A stretch of 64,000 nt of DNA from Niveibacterium microcysteis. GTDB lineage: Bacteria; Pseudomonadota; Gammaproteobacteria; Burkholderiales; Rhodocyclaceae. The DNA is taken from positions 2,356,001 to 2,420,000 of the forward strand of contig NZ_CP071060.1 in the NCBI RefSeq assembly GCF_017161445.1, given 5' to 3'. The notes beneath the pieces are model-generated. The model ran no database searches. It was not told the DNA's origin and was given only the letters and a program-made list of their open reading frames with translations. Made by a program: the position numbers and the translations under genes. The number at the start of each line of letters is the position of its first letter. The stretch's first letter is position 1. This document shows, in pieces, positions 19,175-28,800 of this stretch.

Positions 19175-20463
19175 TTCTTGCGAGTCTCCGCGCGCTGCTC
19201 GGTAATCACTTCGAGACCGTCCTCAATGCCAGTGCCACTGACTTCGACCATGCGGCCATCGGTGAGTCCCACGGTCACTTTGATCGGCTGCGGGCGCTCA
19301 TCGCGCAAGACCCATAGGGTTTGCTCACTGCCTTGCGCGAGCGGCCGGTTGCGCGAGGCAGCGTTCGCTGCGGGGCGAGGCGGGCGGGGCGGTTTGGGGA
19401 TCAGGCTTGAGAGCAGCCCGCCGCCCTCGGTAGCGGCAGCCTCGGTGCGCGGCTTGAAACGCAGCGCCGTGCCAGGCACGAGCAGCACACCTTTGCGCTC
19501 GGCGATGCGGATATCCGCAGTGGCGGTCATGCCTGGGCGCAGGGTGAGATCCTTGTTGCTGACTTGCAGTTCGGTCTTGTAGCTCACCACGTTCTCGACC
19601 AAGGTCGAGCCGTACTGAACCTTGGTGACCTTTGCCGCGTAGTTGCGATCCGGCCAGGCGTCGACCGTGAACGAGGCGGGCTGATCGTCGTGCACCTTGC
19701 CGACGTCAGCTTCGGCCACATCCACTTTCAGACGCATTTGCGCGAGGTCCTCGGCCAGCACGAACAACTCCGGCGCAGTGAACGAGGCCGCTACGGTCTG
19801 GCCCGGGTCGATCTTGCGCGTCAGCACCACACCATCGATCGGCGAGCGGATTGCAGCCTTGCCAAGATCGGTCTCGTTGGTGCGCAGGGCTGCTTCGGTT
19901 TCGGCAACACTAGCCCGGGCCGAAGCCACATCCGCCCGAGCACGCGCCGCGGTAGCACGTGCCGTATCGAGCTCGCTCTTGGCCGGCACCTTGCCGCCCG
20001 AGAGTTTCGCCACTTCCTCTTGCCGTGCGAGCGTGGCTTCGCTTTCCACTTGCGTCGCCTGCGCCTGTTCCAGCTTGGCGCGCGCCGCAGCGAGCACGGC
20101 GCGGGCCTTTTCGGTCTGATCGCGCAGCTTTGAGATATCGAGCACGGCGAGTGTTTGCCCCTTGCGCACCCGATCATTCGTATCGACGAGCACCTGCGCG
20201 ACTGTGCCAGAGAGTTCGGAGCCCACGGTCACCTGATTCGTTGGCTCCAACTTGCCTGTGGCCGTAACGGTCACCACGAGATCGCCACGCTTGACGGCGA
20301 CGGTGTTGAACTTTGGCGCGCCATTGCCGGCGACCAGGGCCCGAATCCCAAAGCCGATAGCGCCAAGCACAACGAGCGCGATTGCTGCGACCACGATCAC
20401 ACGGCGGCGCGACCATGCGCCATCCTTGGCGGCGATGTGAAGAATCTTGCGGGTATCAACCAT
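19171..20463 (-). CDS. MacA/HlyD-family periplasmic adaptor subunit
   Basis: About 430 residues. A single N-terminal transmembrane anchor (RRVIVVAAIALVVLGAIGFGI) is followed by a lipoyl half (SELSGTVAQVLV), an alanine-rich coiled-coil hairpin (about 90-180), the second lipoyl half (SPIDGVVLTRKIDPGQTV) and a beta-barrel with the membrane-proximal domain. An unusual proline-rich insert (PKPPRPPRP) lies before the last strands. It bridges the inner-membrane ABC complex to the outer-membrane factor. The ATG follows GGAG and overlaps the upstream stop by eight bases. Confidence 0.9.
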   Translation of the reverse strand: MVDTRKILHIAAKDGAWSRRRVIVVAAIALVVLGAIGFGIRALVAGNGAPKFNTVAVKRGDLVVTVTATGKLEPTNQVTVGSELSGTVAQVLVDTNDRVRKGQTLAVLDISKLRDQTEKARAVLAAARAKLEQAQATQVESEATLARQEEVAKLSGGKVPAKSELDTARATAARARADVASARASVAETEAALRTNETDLGKAAIRSPIDGVVLTRKIDPGQTVAASFTAPELFVLAEDLAQMRLKVDVAEADVGKVHDDQPASFTVDAWPDRNYAAKVTKVQYGSTLVENVVSYKTELQVSNKDLTLRPGMTATADIRIAERKGVLLVPGTALRFKPRTEAAATEGGGLLSSLIPKPPRPPRPAANAASRNRPLAQGSEQTLWVLRDERPQPIKVTVGLTDGRMVEVSGTGIEDGLEVITEQRAETRKK

Positions 20464-21967
20464 TGATTGAATCTCCAACGGCGGGCGTCTTGCCCGCTGC
20501 TTCGGGCGACCATCCGCCACCCAGTGCCTTGTATAGATTGACCAGCGCTTTGGCGCGCTCGCCTTGTGCCGAAGTCTGCTGATCCTGCAGCGACAGGAGG
20601 GTGCGCTGGGTGTCGAGCAGAATCGACAGATCGATCAAGCCCGCCTTGTAGCGTTGCGATGCAAGTTGTTCCGCCTCACTAGCGGCCGCGGTCGCGGTGT
20701 CCAGACTCGCCAAACGCGTGTTGGTCGTGCGCCATGCCACGAGCGCGTTCTCGACTTCACTCAGGGCTGTCAGGACCGATGCCTGCCAAGTAATCAGCGC
20801 CTGCTGCTGCAAGGCATTCTGAATTGCGATGCTTTGCTTGATTCGGCCCGCATCAAAGATCGGGGCGCTCAGCCCGCCCGCAATGCTGGCCAACACGGCT
20901 TCGGGGCGGAACAGATCGCCTGCACTGAGTGCATCGACACCTATCGAGCCACTCAAGACCAGTTTCGGATAGCGGGCCGCCTCCGCTTCGCCAACACGTG
21001 CCGTCGCAGCGGCCAATTGGCGCTCGGCAGCGACAAGATCGGGGCGTTGTTGCAGGGTCTGTGCCGGAATACCAAGCCCGAGCGCAAACTGGAAGTCGGG
21101 CAGGGCGCGGCGTGGCCCCACAAGGCCATCAATTGCACCCGGAGGCTTGCCTGCCAGCAGCGCCAACTGATTCCGAGCCTCCGAAATGCTGCGCTCAACA
21201 CTCGGCAAAGCCGCTCGCGCCTGCTCGAGGCTGCTCTTGGATTGAGCGACGTCGAGGGTGGAGGTCAGTCCAGCCTGTTCGCGCCAGCGGGTGATCTGGT
21301 CGGTTTCATCACGGCTGGCGAGTGTCGCCTGGAGCACCGCCAGCCGATTCTCGGCCGTACGGAGATCGATGTAGGCACTCGCTACGGCCGCCACCAGACT
21401 TACCCGGGCTGCATACAGATCCGCCTGGGCCGCATCGACGTCGGCCTCAGCAGCCTCCACAGCACGACGTTTGCCACCGAAGAGATCAATCTCCCAGCTC
21501 AAGTCGGCTGAGGCCGAATAGCTGCGAGTGGTGAGCGTCTGATCGTTCGGGCGTGACGCCTGATTCCGCGCATTCGCTGAAGCATCGATTTCCGGCAGTT
21601 GCCCGGCCTTGGTCAGCCCGCGTCGCGCACGTACTTCCTCAAGCCGCGCTAGCGCGCTTTGAAGGTCCGTACTGCCCGAAAGCGCAGCGTCCACCAATGC
21701 GTTGAGGCTCGGATCATCGAATTGCTGCCACCAACGCGCCAGCAGCGCCGGTGTCGCCGGGCGGCTAACCGAATCGGCAGCCTGCGATTGCCAGACCGGA
21801 TATTCGACAGGCGTAGGCGTGCGGTAGTCCGGTCCCACGCTGGCGCAGGCAGACAAGCCGAGTGCAAGAATGGCGGCGCAAACACGGCGCGGATTGAACG
21901 GTGGCAGACCGGATGCACGTGGCACAAACGGTGCCGCGCGAGTACTGCGGTTCTTCAGTAAAGGCAT
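20456..21967 (-). CDS. Outer-membrane efflux lipoprotein (NodT/OprM-like)
   Basis: 503 residues. The signal peptide ends in lipobox LSAC, so the mature protein is acylated. Two tandem OEP repeats with long helical stretches follow (GSTDLQSALARLEEVRARRG; second repeat from about residue 290). It forms the trimeric TolC-like channel of the exporter encoded by the three downstream genes. First gene of the operon; the region in front borders the mobile island, which may have displaced the native promoter context. Confidence 0.9.
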   Translation of the reverse strand: MPLLKNRSTRAAPFVPRASGLPPFNPRRVCAAILALGLSACASVGPDYRTPTPVEYPVWQSQAADSVSRPATPALLARWWQQFDDPSLNALVDAALSGSTDLQSALARLEEVRARRGLTKAGQLPEIDASANARNQASRPNDQTLTTRSYSASADLSWEIDLFGGKRRAVEAAEADVDAAQADLYAARVSLVAAVASAYIDLRTAENRLAVLQATLASRDETDQITRWREQAGLTSTLDVAQSKSSLEQARAALPSVERSISEARNQLALLAGKPPGAIDGLVGPRRALPDFQFALGLGIPAQTLQQRPDLVAAERQLAAATARVGEAEAARYPKLVLSGSIGVDALSAGDLFRPEAVLASIAGGLSAPIFDAGRIKQSIAIQNALQQQALITWQASVLTALSEVENALVAWRTTNTRLASLDTATAAASEAEQLASQRYKAGLIDLSILLDTQRTLLSLQDQQTSAQGERAKALVNLYKALGGGWSPEAAGKTPAVGDSING

Positions 21968-22058
21968 GAATCAAGAATAGCCTTTACGCCCAATCAGAAT
22001 GCTTCCCGCGCGTAGCAAACGCGAACTCAGTATGGCCAGTTGCGACTGATCGGGTGGG

Positions 22059-22279
22059 CGCTAACAAACAGATACATCCCAACCACACAGACTTTGGTGG
22101 ACATAATACAGATTATGCGGCCTTTGCCAGCGGTGCCGTTCTTACCAAAACGGCGTTCTGGTCACGGACAAATCCGATCTGCTCCAGGACAAAACCATCT
22201 GATCCAGCCGTTCTGGCCAAAACGACCTGATCCAGTTTGACCGACAAGCATCTACTCACGGACAAAACCGATCTGATCC
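22059..22279 (+). repeat. Array of ~20-bp repeats, left arm of an inverted pair
   Basis: Six clear to weak copies of GACAAAACCGATCTGATCC run in one orientation. The best copy is at 22258-22279. Good copies are at 22164-22185, 22186-22205 and 22213-22233. Weaker copies are at 22059-22079, 22097-22118, 22141-22163 and 22239-22257. Spacing is about 19-27 bp. The same motif recurs in reverse at 24807-24971. Tandem, inward-symmetric arrays with a GACAAAA core are typical ends of transposons moved by TnsB/TniA/IstA-type transposases. Confidence 0.6.
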
Positions 22280-22448
22280 GGAAAGAAAAGCTGACGCCAT
22301 AACAACGGCTTACGAACGGCTTCAATCGGAGCGCTGGCGGCGCACGCTAGGTCACCCGTTCACGAACCGCTTCGAGCGCTCGACGATATGCGGCACATCG
22401 CGCCAATTCCGTTCCCGAATAATCAAAGACTGAATCGCCCCGACTTCC

Positions 22449-23323
22449 CTAGACAGTTTTCTGCTTGTTGAAATACCGCTGTTCGAACTCGACCGGAGAC
22501 ATGTTCTCGGCGTGACTATGCCGACGTTTCGGGTTGTAGAACAACTCGATGTAGTCGAAGACATCGCGCCGAGCGTCCTCTCGGGTCGCGTAGATCTTTT
22601 GGCGAATCCGTTCTCGTTTGAGTAGTTGGAAGAAGCTCTCTGCGACTGCATTGTCGTGGCAGTTGCCGCGCCGGCTCATGCTCCCCACAAGATTGTGGTG
22701 CCTTAGGAAGTCCTGCCAGTCGTAACTGGAGAACTGGCTACCTTGGTCCGAGTGCACGATGACGGAGGTGTCCGGCTTGCGTCGCCAGACGGCCATCAGC
22801 AACGCATTGAGTGCCAGATCCCGATGCATACGCGGCCCCATCGACCATCCAATAACTTGGCGCGAGAACAGGTCGAGCACCACCGCAAGGTAAAGCCAAC
22901 CTTCGAAGGTCCGGATGTAGGTGATGTCGGTGACCCATGCCTTGTTAGGCGCCGTGGGTGAGAACTGGCGGTCGAGCGCATTCGGATGGACGATTGCCGG
23001 TCGTCCGCCATAGTGGCCGCGCCGGCGCGAATAGCCTGTTTGCGCACGCAGCCCTTCGACCCGCATCAGCCGAGCCACCGATGCTTGCCGCATTGTTCGC
23101 CCATCTCGCGCAGATCATCATGGATCTTGCGATAGCCATACACGGCGCCCGACTCAAGCCACGCGTGCTTGATCAGCCCCAGGAGCCGACGATCCTCGCG
23201 GCTCCTAGGACTTTCGTGGCATCGACTCCACGCATAGAACCCGCTTGGATGGACGCCAATGACCTTGCACATCCGTCGCACCACGAACTCGCTTTGATGG
23301 GCCTGGATGAACGCGTACTTCAC
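22449..23323 (-). pseudogene. IS3-family transposase OrfB, frameshifted
   Basis: The reading starts MKYAFIQAHQSEF at 23323, overlapping the orfA stop. It continues through the HTH_21-like region (YGYRKIHDDLREMGEQCGKHR). A one-base deletion near 23078-23080 then shifts the frame. The rest is intact in another frame: VARLMRVEGLRAQTGY, then the rve catalytic core with WVTDITYI (first Asp), VHSDQGSQF (second Asp) and NAVAESFFQLLKRE (Glu). Family members read HRVARLMR across the break. It is inactive unless the deletion is a sequencing error or is bypassed by frameshifting. Confidence 0.88.
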
Positions 23324-23598
23324 CCGGACTGCTTGGCAAAGTACGCGGCGGCTTTTCTTAGGATGTCGCGCTCTTCGGTGACGCGTTTGAGTTCGCTCTT
23401 CAAACGACGGAGCTCCGCACTCTCGGCATCCGCCTTCGCCCGCTCCGGCGCGGGCGCACTATAGCGCTTGATCCATTGGTACAGGCTGTGTGTGGAGACC
23501 CCCAGCCGCGCCGCCACCTCCGCAACGGCATGCCCTCGATCGGTGACCAGCTTCACCGCTTCAACCTTGAACTCTTCTGTGTAACGCGCCGTACCCAT
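23320..23598 (-). CDS. IS3-family transposase OrfA
   Basis: 92 residues. A helix-turn-helix (EVAARLGVSTHSLYQWIKRY) is followed by a leucine-rich coiled coil (AELRRLKSELKRVTEERDILRKAAAYFAKQSG). This is the IS-end binding subunit, normally joined to OrfB by programmed -1 frameshifting; AGAAAAG near the end of the gene is a possible slip site. The stop overlaps the orfB start (ATGA). Confidence 0.92.
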   Translation of the reverse strand: MGTARYTEEFKVEAVKLVTDRGHAVAEVAARLGVSTHSLYQWIKRYSAPAPERAKADAESAELRRLKSELKRVTEERDILRKAAAYFAKQSG

Positions 23599-23660
23599 GA
23601 CACCTCCTTGTACGCCTCAGTGTGAGGCAAGAATGTGTCTAAGGAGTCCGGGGCGATTCA

Positions 23661-23961
23661 GTTCGTGTTTCCGTCCGCTGCCGTACGTCCCTGGGGCGAT
23701 AGCGACCGTCTGGTGCGCTGGCACGCATCCCCTTCAACGATCCAGAGAGCATTTAAGGCCGCGGTGAGAAAATCTCAGGTCAACAAGCATGTCAGCGTTC
23801 ACACGCTTCGCCACTCGTTTGCAACCCATTTGCTTGCTGCAGGCACCGACATTCGTACCATCCAGTTGCTGCTTGGACACCGCAATCTGCAGACGACGAT
23901 GATCTACACCCATGTCGAGGCGGCGGTTCGTACCGTAAAGAGTCCGTTCGACCTGCTTTGA
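23661..23961 (+). pseudogene. Integron-type tyrosine recombinase, C-terminal fragment
   Basis: About 100 codons remain, starting directly at the IS right end. They include VFPS, then [20 protein letters not shown], the catalytic [12 protein letters not shown], the [16 protein letters not shown] box with the nucleophilic tyrosine, and a final SPFDLL. The order and wording ([33 protein letters not shown]) resemble integron integrases more than phage or XerC/D enzymes. The integrase of IS91-linked elements is the alternative. The N-terminal two thirds, including one catalytic arginine, are missing and are not on the other side of the IS. No attI or attC site is visible. Confidence 0.7.
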
Positions 23962-24806
23962 GCGATGGCGCCCGGGGCCCTTGACCCGCCGCGGGCGCCA
24001 CGTTCGCCGGAACTCCAGTGCCCGCAGCCATAAAGCGGTCGTTTGAATGTCTGCTCGCGCGCAAACCGGACCACATATCCCTCTTGGCAATGAAGTTCCG
24101 CTATGGGTCGGATTCTCACGCCGACGGGTTTTCAAAGCTGACGGTCGAGAACCGTCTGCTCGTAAGCGCTTGAACGTCGGCTTTGGGCTAGCTCCTCACA
24201 AACCTGGGATCCCAAAGCTGCCGGTCGAGAGCATCTCGATCGTCGGCGCCTGAACGCCCGCGAAGGCCGAACACCCCTCGATGATCAAACACAACGAGCG
24301 ACCGATCTGATCGGTAACCCGCGAGTAGACGGTTAGCCATACGAAGGCTCGCAGCAGGTCGGTTTCTGTCAGCGAACTGGCGAGCTCCTGATCGTCCTGA
24401 AGCGGGAACATACAGGCGCCCGGGACAGCGCAGCGTGGGTCACCAAACAGACGGCCTACGACTACTAAAAGGAGTTGCCCAGCTTCTTTTGGTAGTCGTC
24501 TCGACCGTATGCAGATTCCGAAGCCAACCGCCTAGCGAACAGCAACTTCCGACCTTGATCACGTTGCGGACTGCGCAGCCTTGGCCGTCGCTTCGATACG
24601 GCGGGCACGGCGCACGCAATGCACACCCCAAACCTCTGTCACCGATACATGCTGCTCCGAGTCGTAACGCCGGACTTGGCACCCCCTAACCCATTGTTCT
24701 GGCCCCCTGAAGCGCGCCCGATGTTGGCCGAGTTGCATGATGTCTTCAACCGAAGAGCGCGCAAATGGTCGAACGCGCCGCGGGATATCAAGCGCTTCGA
24801 TCAACC
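23962..24806. other. Non-coding interior of the mobile island
   Basis: I find no gene here. Two 44-bp imperfect direct repeats (24133-24176 and 24213-24256, 33 of 44 identical, 80 bp apart) share CAAAGCTG, CGGTCGAGA and TGAACG blocks. A 14-bp hairpin lies further right. Short open frames are not supported by homology. Confidence 0.6.
24458..24499. repeat. Long hairpin in the mobile island
   Basis: ACGACTACTAAAAG pairs with CTTTTGGTAGTCGT (14 bp, one G-T pair) around a 14-base loop. There is no T-run, so it is not an ordinary terminator. It does not fit the RYYYAAC/GTTRRRY boxes of an integron attC site. Confidence 0.6.
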
Positions 24807-24971
24807 GGATCAACTGAGATTTGTCCATGGGAAATCGGGCGAACAGCGCTCGGACCAGGTGCGTTTTGTCTGTAGACAATTGAAACAGTCTTACAAACGC
24901 ATATTCTTCAAAGCGCTCGCCCGCTAGTTAGATCAGGTGGGGTTTGTGCGTTACCACTGATCCTTTGTGCG
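24807..24971 (-). repeat. Array of ~20-bp repeats, right arm of the inverted pair
   Basis: Copies of the motif seen at the left arm occur here on the opposite strand: 24807-24828, 24852-24873 and 24930-24951 (15-17 of 22 positions match the best left copy), plus a shortened copy at 24958-24971. The open frame that crosses them (24559-24879 minus) reads DKTHLVR and DKSQLIR only because the repeat is in phase. Confidence 0.55.
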
Positions 24972-24995
24972 ATTTGGCCCCGCAACCCGCGCGCG

Positions 24996-25889
24996 TCACA
25001 CCTTACCCAAAGCGCGGGCAGCTGCTGAAGCCGCCGCCGTTCGCGTTTCCACGCCCAGCTTTTCGAAGATGTGTTCGAGATGCTTGTTTACCGTACGCGG
25101 GCTCATGCCGAGGATTTCGCCGATATCGCGATTGGTCTTCCCACGCGCCACCCACAGCAGAACTTCGCTCTCCCGCGCAGTCAGCTCGGCAGCGGCACGC
25201 TTGCTCGCGCCCGTGCCCGCGGCGGTGAGCGCGAAGACCGTGATGGCCTGTGCCGACTCACTCACTCGCCGCGCTTGCAGGGCGCCATTTGAAAGCGAAA
25301 GCGACGTGCTAGTCTGCTCGCCCAGCCCAGTCAGGAGCCCCGCCAGATGAGGCGGCATTCTGAGCCCTTCGTTGAGGTTCAAGCCCGGCTCCAGCGCGCT
25401 GAGCAGCTGCCGCGCAGCGTTGTTGCACCACAGAAGTTGCGAGGTTTCGTCCACCGCCAGCATGGCATTGCTGCTGGCGTTCACCGCCTCGCGCGTGGCG
25501 CGCACCAGGCGCGCGGTACGGGTGTGGGCCTGCAGCCGCGCGATCACTTCGGGCGGCGACACCGGCTTGGTGACGTAATCATTACCGCCCACCGCAAAGC
25601 CCCGCACGATGTGTTCGGTTTCGCCCAGGCCGGTCATGAAAATAACCGGAATGTCCTCGCTCAGATCGCGGATCCGCTCGCAGGCTTCAAAGCCATCCAT
25701 GCCGGGCATCTGCACGTCGAGCAGAATCGCTCCCGGAAGGTGTTTGGCCAGATATGCAAGCGCCAGCGCCCCGCTGGCGGCAGTGTGCACCTGAAGGCCA
25801 ACGGCCCCTAGTTCGAGCGATAGCAGTGCCAACGCATCAGCGCTGTCATCCACAAGCAGTACGTCACAGGCTTCTTCAACTGAATGCAT
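24996..25889 (-). CDS. Response regulator, receiver + PAS-like + LuxR HTH
   Basis: 297 residues. The receiver domain is about 8-125 with the phosphoacceptor aspartate in ILLDVQMPGMDG, Thr in FMTG and Lys in VTKPV. A PAS-like segment follows (about 135-215, NAMLAVDETSQLLWCNNAA). The C-terminal LuxR/GerE DNA-binding domain starts at ELTARESEVLLWVARGKTN and has SPRTVNKHLEHIFEKLGV. The ATG overlaps the 3' end of the permease-kinase gene by 14 bases, so the two are translationally coupled and form a cognate pair. The likely target is the divergent amide/urea operon. An ATG 15 codons upstream is an alternative start. Confidence 0.9.
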   Translation of the reverse strand: MHSVEEACDVLLVDDSADALALLSLELGAVGLQVHTAASGALALAYLAKHLPGAILLDVQMPGMDGFEACERIRDLSEDIPVIFMTGLGETEHIVRGFAVGGNDYVTKPVSPPEVIARLQAHTRTARLVRATREAVNASSNAMLAVDETSQLLWCNNAARQLLSALEPGLNLNEGLRMPPHLAGLLTGLGEQTSTSLSLSNGALQARRVSESAQAITVFALTAAGTGASKRAAAELTARESEVLLWVARGKTNRDIGEILGMSPRTVNKHLEHIFEKLGVETRTAAASAAARALGKV

Positions 25890-28800
25890 GGTCTTGCAAG
25901 GTCTGGCTGAGGGTTGCGGTAAGCGCGGCATCATCAGTGCCGATCAGCGCCAGGGAGCGTGCGGCCCAGGGTGCGAGGTCAGGGCTGTCGTCGCCCAATT
26001 CTTCAAGCCGCGCCCGCAACGCTCGCGGGTAGCCGCCAGCGGCCAGCGCCAGCAGTTCTCGCAGCACATCGGGGCCGGGCGGGACGATGCGTGGCGCTGC
26101 CGCCGGCGCGGCGTGCAACCACTCGATGCCCAGCGCACTGCGCACCTGTTCAAGCAGATCCGCCTCGGCCACCGGTTTGGTGACAAAGCCATTGCAACCG
26201 CTCTGCGCCCGCGCCTGCTCGGTGTTGTCATGCGCGTTGGCCGACACCATCACGATCGCGAGTGTGCTATGCCCGGCTTCGCGCAGTTGGCGGCAGATCA
26301 CCCATCCGGTGGTGTCACGCAGGCTGATGTCGAGCAGCAGAAGATCCGGCGTGCGCTCGGCCAGCACCGCAAGGCAAGCGGCGCCGCTATCGACTTCTTC
26401 GATGAGAAAGCCGAGCGGCTGCAGCATCGCGCGCAGCACGCCACGATGGGCCGCTTCATCGTCCACGATCAGCACATGCTGCCGCCGCCCAAGGTAGCCA
26501 CAGACCGGCGCAGCCAACGCACTGACTTCGACGCTCGGCAAGGTCGGCAGGTAGAGCCGCACGACGAAACGGCTCCCTTCGCCCCGCTTGCTGTAGAGCT
26601 GAATGTCACCGCCCATCAATTCAACGAGCAGACGCGTGATGGTGAGCCCGAGCCCGGTACCCTCCGCCCCCACCCGGCCGGCGCCACGTTCGAAGGGCTG
26701 GAAGATGCGCTCATGCTCGGCCGCATCGATGCCGACCCCGGTGTCGATCACCTCGATGTGCGCAATCTCGCGGCGGTAGCGCACACGCAGGCAAACCTGG
26801 CCGTGCTCGGTGAATTTGACCGCGTTGCCCAGCAGGTTGATGAGGATCTGGCGCAAGCGCTTGGGGTCGGCATGCACGCGCTGCGGCAAGTGGCCGCGCG
26901 CCTCGTAGTGAAAGCTGAGGCCGGAGCTTTCGGCCAGCGGGCGGAACATCTTGACGATTTCGGTAAAGAATTCCTCCAGGTACAGCCCTTCCTGCTCCAA
27001 CCGCAGCTTGCCCGCCTCGATGCGCGACAGATCGAGCAAGCCATCGACCAGGCTGGCGAGGTGTTCGCCGCTGCGGTGGATGGTGCTGACCGCATCACGC
27101 AAGCCGCCCGCCAGCGCCTGCTGGCGCAAGAGCACCTGCGAATAGCCGAGGATGCTGTTGAGCGGCGCGCGCATCTCGTGGCTCATGCCGGTAACGAAGC
27201 GGCTCTTGGCAAGGTTGCCGCTTTCGGCGACTTCCTTCGCTTTCTGCAGCGCGGCGTCGGTCTGGCGGTGGGCATCGATCTCGCGCTGCAAGAGCTGGTT
27301 CTGCCGATCCGATTCTTCCTGCGCGACCACCCTGCTCTCGTTCGCCAGCACCAGCCACCAAGCCGCCACCGCGGTAAGCAGGAAGATCCCGGCGAACACC
27401 TTCCAGAACAGCGGCGCGAGGTCGGCCGACACCGGGCCGCCGGGATGCAGCAACTCCTGTGCATACAAGAGCCAGAGCATGGCGCCGAACACGCAGACCA
27501 TGCCGCCAAGCACGAGCGCGAACTGCCCGACGCGACGCGCCATCGGCAGCGACACGCGATGCGGTAGCCAACCGGCCAACAGATCGGCGAGGTGTTCGTG
27601 CACCCGCGCGCCGGTCTTGCAGCGGTCGCCGCAACGCGCGTCCAGCGTGCAGCATAGCGAACAGATCGAGCCACCGTAGGCCGGACAGTGCGCCATGTCG
27701 TCCGATTCGAACTTGTTGCGGCATATCGCGCAGCGCATCACGCGGTGCCGCGGCCCGAAGTCCACCGGCGTGCGCGCAATCGTGTAACGCTGCCGCGTGA
27801 GCAGCGAAATCAGCGGCGCGGCGAGCAGCGACACCAGCAAGGCGATACCTGTGGAGGCCGGGCGCAGGCCCTCGCCGAACAGCCCCACGTAGACCGCCAC
27901 AGACAGCACCGACGCAATCACCATAGCGCCGAAACCGGAGGGGTTGATGTCGTACAGGTAGGCGCGGCGGAATTCGATGGTTCTGGGCGAGAGGCCCAGC
28001 GGTTTGCTGATCACCAGATCGGCCACCACCGCGCCGACCCAGGCCACTGCAAGGTGTGCATAGAGGCCCAGCACCTGCTCGATCGCTTCGAATACGCCCA
28101 TCACCATCAGCAGCACCGCGATCAGCACGTTGAAGGCCAGCCACACCACACGCCCCGGATGGCTGTGCGTCAGCCGTGCGAAGAAGTTGGACCAGGCGAG
28201 CGACCCGGCGTAGGCGTTGGTGATGTTGATCTTCAGCTGCGACACGATGACGAAAACGCCGGCAAGAAAGATTGCCCCCCCGTGATAGCCGACCACCTCC
28301 CGGAAGCCGATCAGGTACATCTGCATCGGTTCGAGCGCACGCGACAGTGGCATTTCGTGCTGCAAGACAAGGAAGGCCAGGAAGGCGCCGCCGACCATCT
28401 TGGCCGCGCCCATCAGGATCCAGCCCGGCCCGGCCACGATCACTGCCAGCCACCAGTGCAGCTTGCGGCCAGGCGTGGGCTCCGGCATGAAACGCAGGAA
28501 GTCCACCTGCTCGCCAATCTGCGCGATCAGCGATGCCGCCACCGTGGCTGCCGCACCGAACGCAGCCCATGAGAATTCATCGCTGCCGGCGCTGCTGCCG
28601 TTGAGCGAACTGAAGGCGACGAAGGCCTGCGGGTTCTTGATCGCCACCGCGATGAAAGGCAGGACCAGCAGCAGCAGCCACACCGGCTGGGTCCATATCT
28701 GCAGACGGCTGATCAGGGTGACGCCGTGGGTCACCAACGGCACCACGATCAGTGCACTGAGCAGGTAGCCCACGCCGCGTGGCAGGCCAAACCAGAGCTC

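Larger units (their letters stand above)
22431..23660 (-). mobile_element. IS3-family insertion sequence, complete ends
   Basis: 1230 bp with 25-bp imperfect terminal inverted repeats (TGAATCGCCCCGACTTCC... at 22431-22455 against the complement of 23636-23660; 11 outer bases identical). It contains orfA and orfB in the standard order. There is no target-site duplication: GAC precedes the left end and GTT follows the right end. Lack of a duplication, and a gene fragment that starts exactly at the right end, suggest an IS-adjacent deletion or recombination between copies. Confidence 0.88.

Noticed and set aside
24458..24499. Integron attC site
   Set aside because: The stem is long enough, but the conserved RYYYAAC and GTTRRRY boxes are absent.
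24559..24879. A 106-codon minus-strand frame with repeated DK(S/T)xL(I/V)R motifs, vaguely like an effector-associated helical domain
   Set aside because: The motif repeats are produced by the ~20-bp DNA repeats of the right array; the same DNA repeat occurs at the left array without a gene.
25888..27567. Long + strand frame (559 codons) opposite the kinase half of the fusion sensor
   Set aside because: Antisense shadow of a GC-rich gene: histidine/arginine-rich, no domain, no ribosome site, and the minus strand carries clear kinase and receiver motifs.
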